Positions 1 through 10,400 of a DNA stretch of 64,000 nucleotides are shown piece by piece; the first letter of the stretch is position 1, and every line of letters begins with the position of its first letter. Source of the DNA: Aspidapion aeneum (Eukaryota; Arthropoda; Insecta; Coleoptera; Brentidae); the NCBI GenBank assembly GCA_963576565.1, contig OY755038.1:208169013-208233012 (forward strand), read 5' to 3'. Under the pieces are notes generated by a model. It searched no databases, was not told the origin of the DNA, and saw only the letters and a list, made by a program, of their open reading frames with translations. The position numbers and the translations under genes are program-made.

Positions 1-1
1 A

Positions 2-349
2 ACGGAAAGTGTCGAAATGGATACAATAAGAAGATCAATGAGAATATTTAAAACAGATCATATAAGAAATGAGATCATAAAAGAAAGAATGGAAATCGAG
101 GAAAGCATAACGGATGACATCACTAAAAGACAACTGATATGGTACGGCCTTGTACAACGGATGATCGACGAAAGATTACCAAAGCAGGTCCTCGAATGGC
201 AACCAATAGGGCGCAGAAAAAGAGGGCGTCCTAAACTGGAATAACAGTCAATCCAAAGATCAATGAGTCAAAAAAACCTGACGGAAGATGATCGTCAGGA
301 TCGAAGGAGGTGGAGAATAGGCGTCGGACAACGTAGAAACACGTTCTAA
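2..349 (+). pseudogene. C-terminal tail of a non-LTR retrotransposon polyprotein (endonuclease-reverse transcriptase type)
   Basis: The frame is open from the left window edge. It encodes the basic tail found after the reverse transcriptase of insect endonuclease-RT elements: a 'QLIWYGLVQRM' block, then 'LPKQVLEW' and 'GRRKRGRPKL'. A TAA stop at 242-244 interrupts the frame, but the same frame continues with 'LTEDDRQDRRRWRIGVGQRR' to a stop at 347-349. This is one reading frame with a single nonsense change rather than two genes. The rest of the element lies left of the window. The copy cannot make a full protein. The family assignment rests on this tail motif only. Confidence 0.75.
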
Positions 350-635
350 ACCGACATAGTAGTATAATGGTTATTATTGGGGGCAAGAAAATCCCCATAG
401 AATAATTCAACATGCATTCCAAGGCAGATTAATTCTAAAAGTTTGGGTTTTATAGAGGTCGTTTCCTCGGACCCTTTATATTTATTGGGAACCTAAACAC
501 AGAAAGGTATTCTCAAATTTTGCAGGATCACTTGGCGGATTTTATTGATGACTTACCGCTACAAGAGAGAGCAAAATGCTATTTCCAGCAAGATGGTGCA
601 CCCCCACACAATACCAGGCAAATAAGTGGACTCCT

Positions 636-646
636 TAATGAGCTCT
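636..646 (+). repeat. Target-site duplication, left copy (right copy 1241-1251)
   Basis: TAATGAGCTCT is present on both sides of the 594-bp non-LTR insertion. Length and position fit target-primed reverse transcription. Confidence 0.88.
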
Positions 647-1240
647 CTCATGAGGACAGACTGGCCAGGGGAGGATCCCAGCAGAAATGCGTCGGGCCAG
701 AACCGTTCCTGGGGCTCACAAGAGAGCAAATGAAGCCGGCCCTTACAAAGTGGACCCAGAAAGAGATACAAAGGGAGTGGACCAACACAGGAAACGCCAG
801 ACAGGCGAAGGAGTATGTGACAGGCTACAGCAAATCCCGTAGGGACTGGCTGCTCCGTAGAACACGAAGAGAGGTGGGAGCCATAGTGGGAGTCCTGACC
901 GGACACTGCGTCCTACAAGGACACCTGGCAAAGATGAGAGTGAAGGAGGACGCGACGTGCGAGCGATGTTGGGCCGAGGATGAGACCTCGGCGCATTTTC
1001 TCTCATCATGTAAAGCATACAAGGAGGCAAGAAGAGAGGTATTCGAAGAGGAAGCCTTTGAGACGTAGGACCTTCTGAATCTGAGGTGGCCCGATATTCT
1101 GGCCTTTGTACAGAAGACGGGCAGATTCCTTAACGAAAGAAGGACGCAGTAGGGGGGGATGCCCGGGGGTTGGCGAAAAGGGCGCTTCATGTGCCTAGTC
1201 GCCAGGCCTAGAGCCTATCCCACACTTCTACTACTACTAC
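647..1240 (+). mobile_element. 5'-truncated non-LTR retrotransposon (RNase H end plus 3' UTR) inserted in the mariner-like relic
   Basis: The inserted DNA begins inside an RNase H C-terminus ('ELxxxGSQQ..GPEPFLG' type block) and runs through the zinc motif 'CERCWAEDETSAHFLSSC' of R1/I-group elements. The coding frame has a premature TAG at 1066-1068 and the expected terminal stop at 1150-1152. The element ends in a (CTA)n tail. An 11-bp target duplication TAATGAGCTCT flanks it at 636-646 and 1241-1251, and joining the two flanks restores the transposase frame. Its last ~75 bases recur at 10720-10790 and 24758-24830. Confidence 0.88.
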
Positions 1241-1482
1241 TAATGAGCTCTTTGGTGAGGTACGCTGGATAAGCAATAGAGGTCCAGTTTACTGGCCGCC
1301 CAGATCTCCGGATCTTACACTATGTGATTTTATATGTGATAAAAGATTTAATTTATCGAAACCAAGCTCATACCGAGGCTCATACCAAGGAAGAGTTGGA
1401 GGCTGCCATTCGTCAAGCTTTTAGGCGAATTACACCCGTCATGATGTTGAATTCGGCAAATAACACAAAGAAAAGATAAGGC

Positions 1483-1894
1483 AGTAGGCTTTGATTAAAA
1501 TTATTATGACAATTCAAATGTTTTTTTTTCATGGACTTACATTTTAGTTTTCCAAACGAAAATTCCTAAATATCTTGAAAACTGCGTAACGAACTGTCAT
1601 TTATGACACATCGTTAAACAGAAAATTAGACGTAGATTTCGAAACAAAAACAAAAAATGACACTTCAGTAAGAAAATTTAAACTTTTTGTAATATCCCAA
1701 AAACTAAAAGTGACAGATGAAATTAAGTTCGACAGTTGGATTCTCCATAAAAAAACCTGTAAAAAATGCCCTTGTAGCTAGAAAGCTACGAGGTTTATCA
1801 AGAAGCGGTTTTGATATTTGAAGACGTCTCGAAAATCGAGCCCAAAACATGTCCACTCGTTTTTGTGTATCTCGGCTAGAAATACCTAAAACTA
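1483..1894. other. Non-coding stretch without recognisable gene
   Basis: AT-rich sequence following the mariner-like relic. I see no coding signature or terminal repeat here. The open frame on the minus strand near 1704-2018 has no recognisable motif and crosses the palindrome and a terminal repeat. Confidence 0.5.
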
Positions 1895-1952
1895 GAGTCC
1901 CTGTATGTTGACATATTTGGATATATCCAAATATGTCAGCATACAGGGACTC
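1895..1952. repeat. 58-bp near-perfect palindrome
   Basis: Two 29-bp arms meet head to head with no spacer and one mismatch. The outer ends read GAGTCCCTGTATG and CATACAGGGACTC. It sits just outside the left arm of the P-like element. Confidence 0.9.
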
Positions 1953-2013
1953 CAAGAGTGGCGAGCCTTGGAACACTGAGGGCCAGATGGCGCTGAAATA
2001 AATTCGTCTAGTA

Positions 2014-2122
2014 CGCAATATTTAGAAACAACTACTATGATCTAATGACATTTGTATGATAGGCGTGAACCTCGGAACTTGCACATACAACTAAATCATA
2101 CTAGTTGTCTCTGAATATTGCG
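2014..2122. mobile_element. 109-bp MITE nested in the terminal repeat of the P-like element
   Basis: The ends are inverted copies of about 26 bp (CGCAATATTTAGAAACAACT and its diverged mate), flanked by TA on both sides (2012-2013 and 2123-2124). Removing it makes the left arm of the P-like element continuous with the right arm. A TA target suggests the Tc1/mariner superfamily. Confidence 0.75.
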
Positions 2123-2699
2123 TACTCGCAGCCAACGATACAGACCGGCAATGGCGCGTTATAAGCAAGTCGGCAGTCACGTGATCTTAAGAGTTCCAGG
2201 ATTTTTATTGTATTGCTTAATATATTATCTGTTTTTACACAATTTAAATAAATTGAGAAGAATTTTTTGTTCTCATATAGGCAAAAATTGAAAAAAATAT
2301 TTTGCTGATGTATGTGTTTATTATAGATAAAAGAACTGAATCTATAAAATAAAAAATTATACAAAATTTGCACTCTATCTTCAGGTATATTAGGTACATA
2401 ATATCGTTAGTTACTTCCAATCTATACAAGTCTTTTAAAATTGGACATAACAAACCTAAGCTTTAAGTTTTTTAATTTTTCTTTGAGTTCATCATCCTTG
2501 TCTGTGTTCTTATTCAAAGATTTATTAGCAGACACTAAATCATTATGCTTTTTAATGCAATTATTTTAAAAACTTTACATGCCCTGAAACTAATTTTTTT
2601 AAGATTTGACAATAGTTTTTCTCCACAAAAACACTCGCTAGAGTTATCTAAAAAAAATTTTTAATGTAAAACATTTCACAATAATTTATTAAAAAGAAA

Positions 2700-4201
2700 C
2701 AAGTGATTTTATAAATAAGTGAGATGGTTTTCACGTTCAATAAACTGAATGTATTGGTCGTCAATAATTTTTTGAAAAATTTCCAAGCACAAAGTTTAAT
2801 ATATATTTCATCAATGTGTAAGTTAACTACCAACTCATGTTCTTTTAAAAGCTGTATCTTACTTTTTGAATATTGCACACTACCGGAGAGATTACTAAGG
2901 AGTCGCATTGGCGAAAACGAAAGTTTATTGAAGCTGCGTTTATAATGCAGAATAAAGAAGTTTTCAGTCAGCAAAGCACGGACATACCAAACATATGGAA
3001 ACCACTCCTTAAGGAAAACAGGCGTCTTAGGATTAAAAAGGGGGCGGGCCGTCACACCTGACTGCACACTAAGTAGTATAAGTAGTAGCCTAGAGACTAG
3101 ATTGTTTAGTTTACACTTGATTAAACGGTTAGAGATACTTACTAACCGAAACGTCGTGTTTTAAAATAAATAAAGACAATGGAAGTCCGAAATTTTATTT
3201 CTACACAATCATTGTCTACAAGTTTCAAACAAAGATTACTATCTGTTAGCGATATTTTACAAATCAGTTTTTAATATTGCGAAGGTGCATAAGAAATATT
3301 ACCTTTGTTTTGTAAATTGACATGTATGCACTAGATGACTGGATAACAAAGATAAAGCCAACATTAAAGTGTATCCACAATATCTTCGATTCTCAGGTGA
3401 CCTTTTCAAGAGACCTAATTGTTCAATAAGAAATGACAATTGAACACATTTTTCACTATCACTATCGTAAATGTCACCAAGGATGTCTATTATTTGATCA
3501 ATCTTGTCTTTTACCACTTCTTTCCCGTTTGCAACTTTCATTTCAATAAACTGCATTAGCTCTTCAAGTGTATCGGTGCTGTCCGAAAATAAAACTCCAA
3601 CTTTTTTTGGCAGTTTGTTTTTTGAAAAATGACAGATTTCTCTCAACAACTAGAGATGCTAACAGTGATGAATTGTTGTTCAAAAATGTCATCAGGCACA
3701 GGCAGGCTGTGTCATGTTCTTAGGTAAAAATCCAATTCTTGTTTATTTTAGTATTAGAACAATAAAATTTTGAAATGTACTCAATATTTCATAAAACTTT
3801 TGATTTCTTATGAGCTCAAAGTGTTTCAAGACTTTCTTGTATTGCAGTTTCCAGTTGTTGCCTCTCGACATCAGCTAATCGAACAGTAGATACAGGTTGT
3901 CTACTTAGGTATTTCGGAATATTTTCAACACTCTCCATTTACAACACACATATCAAACCAAATAACCTACTCGTTGGGAAAATGTTTGATGCAAAACTTG
4001 TGGATGTTTTAAGATACTTAAATCATTAGAAATTTTTCGCAACCAAATTTTATGCATTTGTTTATCCACTGGCAAATTAAAAGTTGACAAATATTCGGTT
4101 TCAGTTTTATAGTTGGACCGACAACCAACAACACTACACGTTCGGGGCATTGTTGTCTTTTTCGTTGTCTGCGTTATTTTAATAACTTTGATAAAATTCA
4201 C
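2700..4201 (-). pseudogene. THAP domain / P-element-type transposase remnant
   Basis: The N-terminal THAP zinc finger begins at the ATG at 4148-4150 with 'MPRTCSVVGCRSNY' and the following W-containing helix. Its C-x2-H half ('CIKHF', at 3982-3993) is kept but needs a frame change. The next segment (3299-3649) reads 'VQLSFLIEQLGLLKRSPENR', then 'RYCGYTLMLALSLLSSHL', matching the region after the leucine-rich part of THAP9/P transposases. A third piece near 2794-2820 reads 'LHIDEIYIK', which fits the first catalytic Asp. Frameshifts, stops and an inserted Penelope-like fragment make it non-functional. Recognition is by motif and order only. Confidence 0.65.
2873..3230 (+). mobile_element. Penelope-like element, 3' fragment
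   Basis: The plus-strand frame reads 'ESHWRKRKFIEAAFIM' and 'IPNIWKPLLKEN', the usual carboxy-terminal tail of insect Penelope-like polyproteins, and stops near 3059. The downstream part contains ACCGAAACGTCG followed by AATAAATAAAG, resembling the 3' UTR of such elements. It is severely 5'-truncated and sits inside the THAP transposase remnant in the opposite orientation. Confidence 0.55.
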
Positions 4202-4424
4202 ATAAAATTCGTGCCTGAATTAAAAAAAAATCGACGTAAACAAACATACCAAAACTGAAAAAATACATGTTTTATAATGACAGCTGGCCGGGAGGCGTTC
4301 TTTTGTGACCCTCCTACGGTCACGTGATATTTCCGTGCCCGGGCCGGTCTTTCTCGTGGGCTGCGTTGCTTACTAGACGAATTTATATCAGCGCCATCTG
4401 CTACTCAATGGTGCAAGGTTCGCC

Positions 4425-5161
4425 GGTTGCAACTCTATCCTCCTGAGACCCCAGGCTTTAGGCCGATTTTGCTGAAATTTTCAAAATAATCTAGTTTTGG
4501 TCCAAATGAAATAAAAATCCAAAAAAAAATCCAAATTTTTAATTTCAGTTTTCAACAAAAAAAAAGTTCATTTAAATGGACTATCAAAACATTTTAACTA
4601 GTGTGAGACCGCATATTGTCAGGAATGTAAATTTTCCCTGACTGCCACTGTACGAAACCATCTTGGAAAAACGAAAAACGCAATTATGTTTCTGTTGAGA
4701 TAAGAAGGTGGTTCCGCCTCCCTCCAAAATGGTAAACAGTTGGTTACCACCTACCTACACAGCAGGTGGTTGATGGGAGAAAAACTACTAAAAAGTGAAG
4801 AGTGGGAGTCGTAATGGTTAAGCGTCGGGATACAGCCAGTAGCGAGAAAGTTTTCCGTTCAAAGTGATTGGACATGGAAAAACTGTGAAAATGTTGTATT
4901 TTATCTCTGTTTTTGTTTAGGTTATCTTGTTTAGCTTATTAGCTAGAATGTAAAGTAAACTTTGGGATTATCAGCAACGCCAATGACTTGGTTCCTTCAA
5001 GCTCTTTAAAGAGGGGATAATGGATTATTTAGGTCCAACCTACCGTTTATAAAAACCCAAACTTTGAGAAGACAAGTCGGTAGTCACATTCTAAGTTTTG
5101 TTGAACTTAAACCTCTAAAATTAATTGTCAGTAAAGAAACATAAGATTTTTCTGTTTGAAT
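4425..5161. other. Intergenic stretch, nothing recognised
   Basis: No coding frame with a recognisable motif, no clear terminal repeats and no tRNA-like structure were seen. Confidence 0.5.
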
Positions 5162-5839
5162 AATCAAACAAGTTTCGTGGCTAATCGGGCAAAAAGGAGT
5201 TTTTGCTTCCCTCATATTTTTCCGTGGGTAGCCTGAAAGCTTAACCTCACGGGGGTCCAAGATCTAATGGACACCTAATAAGTGCTGACAGTTAACTGTT
5301 TCGTCCTTATGGGACTCCTCAGAACACTGCTGGTCAATGTGACAAATCTTGCGAAGTTAAGACGGTTTTGTCTCTAATCAAATGTAAATGGTGAGAAAAC
5401 TATCGCAAGAAGCGCCAGCTACCGAGATACGAGAGAAACAAAAAACAAAAGCAGGCGAAACACTGCTATACAATATCGATCAATGAAAAGATCGAATGCA
5501 AATAAAAGAAAACAACTATAGTCCGTGACCTACGACAGCTCTTTGTCTTTCAGGCCGGATCAACACATATTGCATTTTTACCCGTCATCATGCGATAGTT
5601 TACTTACTATTTACATTTGATTAGAGACAAAACCATCTAATTAACTTTGCAAGATTTGTCACATTGACCAGCAGTGTTCTGAGGAGTCCCATAAGGACGA
5701 AACAGTTAACTGTCAGCACTTATTAGGTGTCCATTAAATCTTGGACCCCCGTGAGGTTAAGCTTTCAGGCTACCCACGGAAAAATATGAGGGAAGCAAAA
5801 ACTCCTTTTTGCCCGATTAGCCACGAAACTTGTTTGATT
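5162..5839. mobile_element. Fold-back element with ~246-bp inverted arms
   Basis: Positions 5162-5407 and 5591-5839 are long inverted repeats separated by about 183 bp. The outer ends are AATCAAACAAGTTTCGTGG and its complement. The arms keep long uninterrupted matches (e.g. ACAGTTAACTGTTTCGTCC) with scattered small differences. No protein is encoded. No unambiguous target duplication was found. Confidence 0.88.
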
Positions 5840-6079
5840 TTTAAATTCACGGGTACGAAATTCCACGTTTATTTGAATAATATTTTGCAATTTGGTATTA
5901 TGGTAAGTTAAAGTTTATATTTTAATATTTTGGGTCTTGTTTGTTTTAGAGGTCATAAGAAAAGTCTTGTAACAATTTGTAAATTGCAGCAGAGTTTTAT
6001 TTTGTATTCATTAAAGTTTGTAATGTTTTTAAAACTGTTTTATATTTATTTTATACACACAAGAGATCTACTACGGTTC
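5840..6079. other. AT-rich stretch, nothing recognised
   Basis: No gene or repeat could be supported between the fold-back element and the minus-strand open frame. Confidence 0.4.
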
Positions 6080-6376
6080 TAGTTAAACAGGAATGCATGG
6101 GACATGATACAGAAAATACTTTTCATTTTCTGTTAAATATTGTAGATTTTTGCATTTAACAGAGTTTTTTAGATTTAAGTACATAGTGGGAAGGTGATCA
6201 ATTTCCTTCTTTTTTTGTCTTGGATGCTTGAGGGGAACCTTTAAGGCCAGATAAGTTTCTTGTTGACATGGACTTTCATTTTCAGCAACAATATGTTTCT
6301 TGATCTCGCTGAGAGGCTCATCTCTAGATGTGTATTCTTCTTCTGGTTTACAGTTTGCTTCTGGAATCCCTTAAAA
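6080..6376 (-). pseudogene. Unrecognised minus-strand open frame without start codon
   Basis: About 95 codons are open on the minus strand with a polar, protein-like composition (for example 'KPEEEYTSRDEPLSEIKKHI', then 'PCQQETYLALKVPLKHP'). It is bounded upstream by an in-frame stop and has no ATG near its beginning. The sequence before it, in another frame, reads 'SMKNLFKGFQK', so a frameshifted relic or an internal exon is possible. I do not recognise the family. The plus-strand open frame over the same DNA looks less protein-like. Confidence 0.3.
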
Positions 6377-7406
6377 AGATTCTTCATTGATCCAACAATT
6401 TCAGGAGAGTCTTCTCATCTTCTCCAGGGTGTAAAAACTTCTTTTGACTACAAGCTTGTAAGAAATAGAAACTGTGAGAACAGTTTTTTTGTCCTGGTAA
6501 AGAACCGCTGTCCATTTAAATAGACATCTTTTAAAAACTACAAAAATAACAGAAAACTATAAAATATCGTTACAATTTCTTCTAGAACTAGTCTAATATA
6601 TTTAATAGAAATTTTAACAAAAAAAAATATCCCCTCTAATGCAGAAAATTTATTTTATTGCAATAAAATATTTTATTGGATTATATGATTTTTTTTTCTT
6701 TTACTCTCCATAACTCGAACTGTTTTGGTTGTCCCTTTAAGTTCGAGTTATAGGGGTTTGACTATAATCAAGTTTAGTTATTATGTGCAAGAATTTGACA
6801 ATACCCCGCACTTTATTTTACTTTTTCCCCAAAAGGAAAAAAATGGCATTGTAGTTTTTCATATTTTTAAGCTATAGCAAAAAATTCAGACGTAACTCGG
6901 TCGAACTTTTTTGCCCAGTCGTTCAAAATGTAATATAAAAACAAAATAAAAATCACCCAAATATTTTTTTTCACTTACATATATACAGGTTTTAATAGAA
7001 AAATAGACATTTATACGCTACTTATCTTACTCTTAAAAATTCATGGCCTCAAATTATATCACTCCACAATTTTATTTCAAATGTTCGAAATCAAAACTGA
7101 TGTATCGTCATGGCCAGGACTGTATTTTGGATTTCAAAGCCTACTAAATTAAAACTACCACTCCAAAAATTAAAACAAGCGTGGGTTTACAGTTCCTGGT
7201 AATCTAAAAAAGAAAATTCGTCAAAATCAATCAAAATCAAATGTTGTTCCGCTAACTAGCGATTTTTCGGTATGTGCGGCGACGATGGAAGTGGCGGGAA
7301 TCTTAATAAGATTTTTTTGGTTAAAATTAATTGGATTTGTTTATTATCCATTGTTCTGTTTTGTAAAATCATTTTTTATTTAATTTGTTGAGTAGCTTAT
7401 CTATGA

Positions 7407-7450
7407 TAAATAAATATATAAATTGTTTAAGGTAAACTTGCTCTGATCAT
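7407..7450 (+). promoter_or_regulatory. Candidate core promoter of array gene A
   Basis: A TATATAAA box lies at 7415-7422. About 30 bp downstream is the conserved CTCTGATCATCTATTAC, a plausible initiator. The arrangement is kept upstream of exon 1 in all three copies (near 15975 and 37125). Confidence 0.5.
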
Positions 7451-7495
7451 CTATTACTTTCAACTTGCAAAATATAGAAATTGCAGCACAAAAAA

Positions 7496-10400
7496 ATGAA
7501 ACCTTTGGCTGTTTTGTTTGCGGTTGTATCCATTATTGTTGTTGTTAAAGTAAGTAGGAATATGGGAAAGGGGTAGAGTAGAGTAGTCGTTTATTAATTC
7601 CTCTGAATAACAAAAATATACCAGGTATACAATGTCATTGTGGGATCGTCAAAGATCAAAATTCTTAAATCTATAAAATACAATCAAAATATAAGTATAA
7701 ATCGAAGTACATCTTTATGACAAACAATTTAAAACACATTGTCTATATTATATATATTGCATATCTTAAACCCTTATAATAATATATATTTGTTTTTTTA
7801 TGTTCCTCCGAAAAATTCTTCCAGAAAATAATAATTTTTACTCAATAAAAATGTTTTTACTTATTTAGAGAATTGTTTTGTTCGAAAAGTTTTTATAAAA
7901 TTGCTATTTAGTTCAAACGATGAATACACAATAGAGTTGTGTATTCATTGGTTCAAACAATCTATTCAAGCATTTAACTCCCATATAGTTAGGGTCCTGC
8001 TGACCCACATGTAGCCTTGAGAACGGCATCTGAAATAGGTTTTTACTTCTGCTTCATGCTGATGCGTTTGGCATATTTTAGTTATTTTTTTATTATGCTT
8101 TTGTGTAAATTTTATCAGAGAGTAGATATAAAGACATGTAAATGTCAAAATATTATATTTTTTGAAATATTCTCTGCATGATTCCCGAGATCCTATATTT
8201 GCCATTGCCCGAACGGCTTTTTTTTGTAAGGTGAAAATTCTTCCCACGTCTCTGGAGTTACTCCAAAACACTACACCATAGGAGATAATGGATTGTATTA
8301 GACCAAAATAAATTAATTTTAGAATATCTGCCGAAACGGTGTCTCTTATGTTTTTTAGTAAAAAGCAGTGTGAGGTTAACTTGCCTGCAAGATGGTCTAT
8401 ATGCGTATTCCATGTAAGTTTTTGGTCAATAAACAACCCCAGGAATTTTGTTTCGCATACATTTTGTAGGGATTTTTTTTCTGTTTTTAGTAGGAGGCTA
8501 GAATCAACCGTGGCATTTTTTACTTTAAATTCCATAGCAACCGATTTATATGTGTTAAGAGTAATACCACTGGCTTGGCACCAGTTGGACATGCTTTTTA
8601 TGGCGGACTTTCCTTTTGTTTTTAAATCTTGTTTGCTCTCTCCTGGGATAACGATGTTGGAGTCATCTGCGAATGAGACAGGAAGTCCTAGAGCTGCTAG
8701 AGACCGCGGCAAACTGTCTACATACACATTAAAAAGTGTTGGTGACAGACAAGAGCCCTGCGGCGTACCTCTAGAAATTTTTTGTTGGGTTGATCTATGG
8801 ATCTAAGATTTTACCCATTCAAGAAGGTTTCTTCTAACTCCTTTATAATCGAGATTTTTTTCCAAAAGTCCATGATCCACTGCATCAAAAGCACGTGACA
8901 TATCAAAAAATAGTCCTAAGACCTGCTCTTTTTTGTTTAAAGAGCTGCATATGTGGTGTACTGCTTGGCTCCATGCGGTTTCTGTAGAATGTCCACCGCG
9001 GAAGCCATTTTGTTGATGTGATAAAAGGTTAAATTTTTCCAGATATTTGTTAAGTCTTTTATTGAAACGGTGTTCAAAAATTTTTCCAAAATGACATTGT
9101 AAGGCTACGTTGCGGTAGTTACTGATGTTTTGTCTGTCTCCTTTATTTTTGTATATTGGAACTATTTTGGATATCTTAAGGGCTGAAGGGTATATACCCT
9201 GTTCAAAACTTGCATTTGTAAGTCTGGCCAGCGGATCAGACAAAATTTCAACGACCTCCTTGACGACTTTGCCCGGCGACCTCCTTGACAACTGTGCCCG
9301 GAATACCATCCACGCCAGACGATCTCTTGTTACAAATTTTGTTAATTGTGAATTTAATTTCCATAGAGTTAGTTGGAAATAAGTAGAAAGAGTGGTCCGT
9401 TCTATCCCCAAGGGTATCTGCCAAGTCGCTATTAGGTTTATTAAATGAGTTTGAAATTTCAATAAATTACTAGTTGAAAATATTTGCAATTTTTGATTGG
9501 TCATCCTCAATAGTTTCTGTGCCGTGACATTTTAAGCTATACTTGATTTTTTATGGTTTTTGCTTCCGCGATTTTCGTTTATTATTTTCCAACATTCTTT
9601 GTTTATATTTTTTGCTAACGATATCGTGTTGTTGTTAAAACATTTTTTTCATATTTAATTTTTCTACTGTAGGCTCGTTTTAGCTTTTTATATCTAATTG
9701 AATAAATTGGATTTTGTAGCCGCTTGCTTAGCGCTGACATTTCTTTTAGTAAGTTTAAAAAGTTATTTTTTGGCTTATCCATTTGTTATTGTTTTTATTT
9801 ATTCTTTTTTTGTAATATTCTAAAGGAAACGCGTAGTCGAAAACTAAGTAAAATTTGCTAAAAAAATTATCATACATTGTCTGTACATCGATATTTTCTT
9901 GAAATATACTATTCCAGTTAATCTGCGATAATTCGTTTATAAAGGTTGTCATGGACGATTTTGGATATTTTCTTTTTAGCGTTAATTGTGATTGAGTATA
10001 ATTTAGCTGTTTGCAGTATTCCAATAATAGGCACTGAAATGTGTGATCGGAGAGGTGATTCTCGTGTACTTCTGTGGTAAAGTTTTGAGATAAGTCAATA
10101 TAAAAGTTATCAATACAAGAACTGGATACCGCAGTTATACGCGTTGGAGCGTGTATACAGCGATTCATACCATACTCTCAAAAAATATTATTTAACGCTT
10201 TGCTATGATTAGTATCTACTAATGTATCTACGTTAAAGTCCCCACATACTACATTTAATACAGAGTAGTAACATTTAATACAGAGGTAAAACGGTAAGGT
10301 AGGTAAATTGCGCAAGGATAAAACCTCTTAATATTCTCTCTCTCTCTCTCTCTGCAATATGATTGGTGCCGGTCGGCTGACCTTAAGTTGGTTTTTGCTC

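Larger units (their letters stand above)
430..1482 (+). pseudogene. Mariner-like (IS630/Tc1/mariner) transposase relic, split by a non-LTR insertion
   Basis: The frame upstream of 520 reads 'GPFIFIGNLN', then 'CYFQQDGAPPHNTRQ', the catalytic-region signature of insect mariner-type DDE transposases. It is cut at 646 and resumes at 1241 with 'NELFGEVRWISNRGP' and 'WPPRSPDLT', the block that follows directly in intact relatives. The C-terminal part near 1345-1480 needs a frame change and reads 'KEELEAAIRQAFRRI'. The N-terminal DNA-binding half is absent. A relic of the same general family, with that N-terminal half, lies at 44228-45389. The copy is dead because of the insertion, truncation and frameshift. 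Confidence 0.8.
1960..4424 (-). mobile_element. P-element-like (THAP-type) DNA transposon, degenerate, with 54-bp inverted arms
   Basis: The 54-bp segments at 1960-2013 and 4371-4424 are inverted matches (core GATGGCGCTGA/TATAAATTCGTCTAGTA). Inner matches continue after a small insertion on the left, around 2125-2150 and 4341-4370, sharing AGACCGGC. Between the arms, on the minus strand, lie a THAP finger and P-type transposase segments in the expected order. A MITE is nested in the left arm, and a plus-strand Penelope-like fragment interrupts the transposase. Exact termini and target duplication were not resolved. Confidence 0.65.
7576..10280 (-). mobile_element. Jockey-like non-LTR retrotransposon in intron A
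   Basis: Unit B is uninterrupted at the same place (GGGGTA joined to CAGAGG near 16133), which defines this as an insertion. On the minus strand the order is the endonuclease C-terminal part (a 'CGDFNVDTL' block near 10230), a linker, then reverse transcriptase. The 5' part of the endonuclease is missing. The 3' end is at 7576, with short CTACT-type repeats. A 15-bp duplication, ACATTTAATACAGAG, sits at the 5' junction. It is antisense to the host gene. Confidence 0.85.

Noticed and set aside
559..1190. Minus-strand frames of 95-121 codons
   Set aside because: Shadows of the plus-strand mariner-like and RNase H coding sequence, which carries recognisable motifs.
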